Assembly (NCBI GenBank): GCA_003174035.1
Contig: PRDV01000079.1
Location: forward strand, 1-7,786
Reading direction: 5' to 3'
Origin: Candidatus Babelota bacterium
Lineage (GTDB): Bacteria > Babelota > Babeliae > Babelales > Babelaceae
Length of the DNA: 7,786 nt
Part shown: positions 5,288-7,786 of the stretch, piece after piece
Layout: the number at the start of each line of letters is the position of its first letter
How positions within the stretch are numbered: the stretch's first letter is position 1
Translations under genes and position numbers: made by a program
Notes under the pieces: model-generated
Database searches by the model: none
Told to the model about the DNA's origin: nothing
Seen by the model: only the letters and a program-made list of their open reading frames with translations

Positions 5288-5683
5288 ATGCATAAAGAAC
5301 TTATATTCCCCCTCATAGAATCTGCAGTGCCAGCCGGTTTTCCTTCAATTGCTGAAGATTATGTAGATAGAGCATTGAATCTCAATGAGCTTCTTATCAA
5401 GCATCCAGCCGCTACTTTTTTTGTGCGTGTTAAGGGAACATCGATGATCAATGCGGGTATTCAGTCCCAGGATATTTTGATTGTGGATCGTGCGCTTACA
5501 CCAACGCATAATAAGATCGTTATTGCTCGCATTGATGGCGAGTTAACGGTTAAGCGGTTGTGGTTAGAAAAACACAAAACGTTGTTAATTGCAGATAATC
5601 CTGATTTTAAGCCCCTGGAAATCACCGAATCTATGGATTTTGAGGTGTGGGGAGTGGTCACATGCGTTATTCACCAAGTCTAA
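5288..5683 (+). CDS. umuD: UmuD, self-cleaving polymerase V accessory subunit (S24 peptidase family)
   Basis: 131 residues; E. coli UmuD has 139. UmuD is cleaved, aided by RecA filaments, to UmuD', which joins UmuC to form translesion polymerase V. The cleavage region VPAGFPSIAEDY (14-25) closely matches VPCGFPSPAADY of E. coli; the scissile bond should be Ala16-Gly17 rather than Cys-Gly. The catalytic serine is Ser52 (VKGTSMINAGI) and the lysine is Lys89 (IDGELTVKRL). Spacing from cleavage site to Ser (35) and from Ser to Lys (37) equals that of E. coli. The N-terminal arm is 8 residues shorter. There is no DNA-binding domain, so it is not LexA. It is first in an operon with umuC and overlaps it by 22 nt. 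GAGG at 5276-5279 is the ribosome-binding site; an inverted repeat over the promoter suggests SOS-like control. Confidence 0.95.
   Translation: MHKELIFPLIESAVPAGFPSIAEDYVDRALNLNELLIKHPAATFFVRVKGTSMINAGIQSQDILIVDRALTPTHNKIVIARIDGELTVKRLWLEKHKTLLIADNPDFKPLEITESMDFEVWGVVTCVIHQV
5649..5654 (+). promoter_or_regulatory. Shine-Dalgarno site deciding the umuC start
   Basis: GGGGAG inside the umuD coding region lies 7 nt before the ATG at 5662. It supports that ATG over the in-frame GTG at 5647, which would overlap the site and add five residues not seen in the family. Confidence 0.7.
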
Positions 5684-6939
5684 AGCGATTTTTCCTTATT
5701 GATTGTAATAACTTTTTTGTTTCCTGCGAGCGTGTTTTTGATCCGACGCTTATAGGAAAGCCTGTTGTTGTGCTCTCCAACAATGATGGGTGTGTTATTT
5801 CACGCTCCAATGAGGCAAAAGCCTTGGGTATAGGCATGGGTCAGGCGGCATTTGAATGTGAAGCGCTTTTTAAAAAGCATAATGTACGGGTATTTTCATC
5901 AAATTTTTCTCTGTATGCAGATATGTCCGCTCGCATTATGCAAACCGTTGCTTCGATGGCAACTGATATTGAAATATATTCAATTGATGAGGCCTTTTTG
6001 TATGTGCCGTATACGAATAATTATACTGAGTATGGCAGACAGCTACGGAATCTCGTAAAACAACGAACGGGTATTCCTATTTCTGTGGGGATTGGTCCAA
6101 CAAAGACGCTTTCTAAGGTAGCCAATAAGCTTGCAAAAAAGAAGCCTATCTATGCAGGTGTTTTTGATATTACTGATCATCCGGATATCGATATGCTACT
6201 TGCTACCCATCCGGTTGAAGATGTATGGGGCGTAGGTAGGCAGTATTATAAGCTACTCATGAGTGTAGGCATCAAAACAGCTCGTGATTTAAAGTATGCG
6301 CCAGACAAATGGGTGCGTAAGAAAATGACGGTTGTGGGGCTTAAGACGATGCTTGAGCTGCGTGGCATCTCCTGTATCGATCTTATGAATGATGTTCCTT
6401 CAAAAAAGTCGATTACCATTTCACGTACGTTTGGCAAAATGGTTTCTGATAAGCACCTTGTGCAGGAAGCTCTTGCAACGTATATGATTCGTGCTGCAGA
6501 AAAACTACGCAGAGAACGCGCTTTAACTACTATGGTAACTATATTTGTGTCTACAAGCCGCTATCATGACCATGAGCGGTATTTTGGGGCTATTAATTAT
6601 AGTTTTAATGTAGCCACTGATTATACGCCTGCGCTGCTTGATGCAGTAAGTGCCTGCCTTGACGTACTCTATAAACCTGGCTGTCTCTATAAAAAAGCAG
6701 GAGTTATGCTCAATGATTTGGTGGCTGCGCAGGAGATGCAGCTTGATCTATTTAGTCCTGTGCCAGAGCTTTCAAAGCAGCGTGATCTTATGAAAACCTG
6801 TGATAGGATTAATGCTCGATTTGGCTCAGTACTTTCCTATGCTTCTGCTGGCTTTGATCAATCGTGGAAGGCTAAACGACTGAAAAAGTCACCCCATTAT
6901 ACAACTAACTGGCATGAGCTACTGACAATCGAAATTTGA
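5662..6939 (+). CDS. umuC: UmuC, catalytic subunit of DNA polymerase V (Y-family translesion polymerase)
   Basis: 425 residues, close to the 422 of E. coli UmuC. It inserts nucleotides opposite damaged bases when complexed with UmuD'2 and RecA. Palm motifs: FFLIDCNNFFVSCE with Asp14, and EIYSIDEAF with Asp109 and Glu110, the metal-binding acids. GKPVVVLSNNDGCVISRSNEAKALGI (fingers, 32-57) is highly UmuC-like. A helix-hairpin-helix follows (DVWGVGRQYYKLL, 187-199), then the little-finger domain (about 245-355), a beta-clamp binding motif QLDLF (360-364, QLNLF in E. coli), and the C-terminal DUF4113 region ending SPHYTTNWHELL. The likely steric-gate residue is Phe19, where E. coli UmuC has Tyr11. 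The start is set by GGGGAG (5649-5654); the gene overlaps umuD by 22 nt, so the two are coupled. The gene is intact. Confidence 0.97.
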   Translation: MRYSPSLKRFFLIDCNNFFVSCERVFDPTLIGKPVVVLSNNDGCVISRSNEAKALGIGMGQAAFECEALFKKHNVRVFSSNFSLYADMSARIMQTVASMATDIEIYSIDEAFLYVPYTNNYTEYGRQLRNLVKQRTGIPISVGIGPTKTLSKVANKLAKKKPIYAGVFDITDHPDIDMLLATHPVEDVWGVGRQYYKLLMSVGIKTARDLKYAPDKWVRKKMTVVGLKTMLELRGISCIDLMNDVPSKKSITISRTFGKMVSDKHLVQEALATYMIRAAEKLRRERALTTMVTIFVSTSRYHDHERYFGAINYSFNVATDYTPALLDAVSACLDVLYKPGCLYKKAGVMLNDLVAAQEMQLDLFSPVPELSKQRDLMKTCDRINARFGSVLSYASAGFDQSWKAKRLKKSPHYTTNWHELLTIEI

Positions 6940-6978
6940 ACGTGAGTGCGATTTACGGTTTGCTTGTTTTGAAATTCC

Positions 6979-6987
6979 TGATAGAAT
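6979..6987 (+). promoter_or_regulatory. Candidate extended -10 promoter of the F-box-like gene
   Basis: TGATAGAAT is an extended -10 (TGnTAGAAT); a poor TTGCTT (6960-6965) lies 16 bp upstream of the hexamer. Transcription would begin near 6994, about 44 nt before the ATG. The 10-mer TGAAATTCCT (6970-6979) directly upstream also occurs at 5251-5260, one base before the umuD -10. No terminator hairpin is seen between the umuC stop and this site. Confidence 0.38.
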
Positions 6988-7037
6988 AAAAAAGATATAA
7001 GTAACGAAAAGTGACACATACATATCCAAGGCGATAC

Positions 7038-7786
7038 ATGAAAATTCTCTTTTTCAAAAAATTAGCACAATTGGGTTCGATTCTATGTTTTTTGACTGCG
7101 ATGCACGCGATGGAATCCCAGGAAGTGGGGGTTGGTATTCGTAAGCGATTTGATCCTCCAGTTGTACAACTTGAACAAGCACCTGATGCTTCTGCTATCG
7201 AGCTGCCTACTGAAATGTGGGATACCATTTTAAGGAAATTACCGGGCAACAACCGTTTCTTAAATGAAATGGCACGTAAAATGATGCTGAGTCCAGCTGT
7301 TTATCAAGATATTATGACCGCTTTCTTAGCGCGATATGGTGAAAAAATGAATGATTTCCCCTTGGTTAATGAAATGCCGCTACTTCTTACTACCCATTTT
7401 AAAACATCCAGATCACCAGCTATTGCTGATCAGTTTGCACAAGCGCTTAGCATTGTGCGCAAACGAGATGCGTTGGCTTTATATGAGCCAACTAAAAATG
7501 ACATTGCCTATCTATGGGATTGTTTGTGTTATGAGTGGGGATCCATTTTGATACCATTGGTGCACCCCACTGTGGTAGAAAGGGAGCGTATCCTGAAAAG
7601 AATGCTTATGCAAAATCGCTACGTTATTAAACTTATTGATCAGTGCTTACGATCTTCTTTTTTTAATCAGGTATATGATTACGGACAAAAATTGGGAGAG
7701 CTAAAGCCGTTCCATATAATGAGAGAGAATTCAGATTTCAAAAGATTTTTGGCATGGCTTTGTGTTGGTATTACAGCAAGAATACT
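7038..7786 (+). CDS. Probable exported protein with an F-box-like motif, 3' end outside window
   Basis: The frame is open from ATG 7038 to the window edge (249 residues, no stop), so the gene continues beyond it. AAGG (7028-7031) lies 6 nt upstream. Residues 1-24 look like a Sec signal peptide: Lys2, Lys7, Lys8, then LAQLGSILCFLTA and MHA before MESQE; the exact cleavage site is uncertain. Residues 54-88, IELPTEMWDTILRKLPGNN then RFLNEMARKMMLSPA, resemble the start of an F-box (LPxE followed by a hydrophobic helix with IL..L). In eukaryotes F-boxes bind Skp1 in ubiquitin ligases, and intracellular bacteria use them in effectors. The remaining residues are helical-looking with no family I recognise; no ankyrin or leucine-rich repeats are seen in the visible part, though they might follow outside. 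Gene reality is fairly firm; the F-box reading is tentative and host targeting is inference. Confidence 0.72.
   Translation, partial: MKILFFKKLAQLGSILCFLTAMHAMESQEVGVGIRKRFDPPVVQLEQAPDASAIELPTEMWDTILRKLPGNNRFLNEMARKMMLSPAVYQDIMTAFLARYGEKMNDFPLVNEMPLLLTTHFKTSRSPAIADQFAQALSIVRKRDALALYEPTKNDIAYLWDCLCYEWGSILIPLVHPTVVERERILKRMLMQNRYVIKLIDQCLRSSFFNQVYDYGQKLGELKPFHIMRENSDFKRFLAWLCVGITARI

Noticed and set aside
5647..5661. Upstream GTG start for umuC
   Set aside because: It would overlap the strong GGGGAG site and add five residues not found in the family; the ATG at 5662 fits spacing and homology.
6953..7252. 99-residue minus-strand open frame over the umuC to F-box-like gene junction
   Set aside because: It lies antisense to a gene with a good ribosome-binding site, signal peptide and open frame to the edge, and its own sequence shows no recognisable motif.
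1..7786. CRISPR array, tRNA, rRNA, insertion sequence or origin
   Set aside because: No regularly spaced repeats, cloverleaf-like segment, transposase or DnaA-box cluster was noticed on either strand by eye.

Overview
The window is a moderately AT-rich bacterial segment (GC roughly 40% by eye) with dense, ordinary bacterial gene spacing. It mixes housekeeping genes (dnaJ, rnhB, umuDC) with proteins typical of host-associated bacteria: a probable exported ankyrin protein, a probable exported protein with an F-box-like motif, and an AAA-ATPase-like/PD-(D/E)XK protein. That mixture, and the style of the signal peptides, suggests an intracellular symbiont of protists. Candidatus Dependentiae (TM6) is my best guess. 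It is an inference from gene content; no marker gene here settles it.

Layout. 1-1231: 3' part of an AAA-ATPase-like/PDDEXK gene cut by the left edge. 1435-2430 (+): an exported-looking protein with two J-domain-like repeats that both lack the HPD loop, followed by ankyrin repeats. 2427-3554 (-): canonical dnaJ, convergent with it and overlapping it by 4 nt at the stop codons. 3704-4522 (+): rnhB, divergent from dnaJ, with unusual active-site residues and a lysine-rich tail. 4675-5177 (+): a two-gene toxin-antitoxin module (YefM/RelB-like antitoxin, RelE-like toxin) with stop and start codons overlapping by 1 nt. 5288-6939 (+): umuD-umuC, overlapping by 22 nt, behind a near-perfect inverted repeat that covers the -10 box and the Shine-Dalgarno. 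7038-7786 (+): an exported protein with an F-box-like motif, cut by the right edge.

How the parts fit. umuD and umuC encode the two subunits of DNA polymerase V; UmuD keeps the self-cleavage site and the Ser/Lys dyad, UmuC keeps the catalytic acids and a clamp-binding motif, so the pair looks functional and regulated. rnhB also serves genome maintenance. DnaJ is the co-chaperone of DnaK; its convergent neighbour carries degenerate J-like repeats that cannot be normal DnaK activators. The two probable exported proteins are candidates for envelope or host interaction.

The most unusual points are the tandem HPD-less J-like repeats fused to ankyrin repeats, the imperfect direct repeat flanking exactly that gene, the GRG-to-GRS and Asp-to-Glu changes in RNase HII, and the operator-like palindrome in front of umuDC. 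No RNA genes, CRISPR array, insertion sequence or origin was found. No gene-free stretch exceeds about 205 nt.
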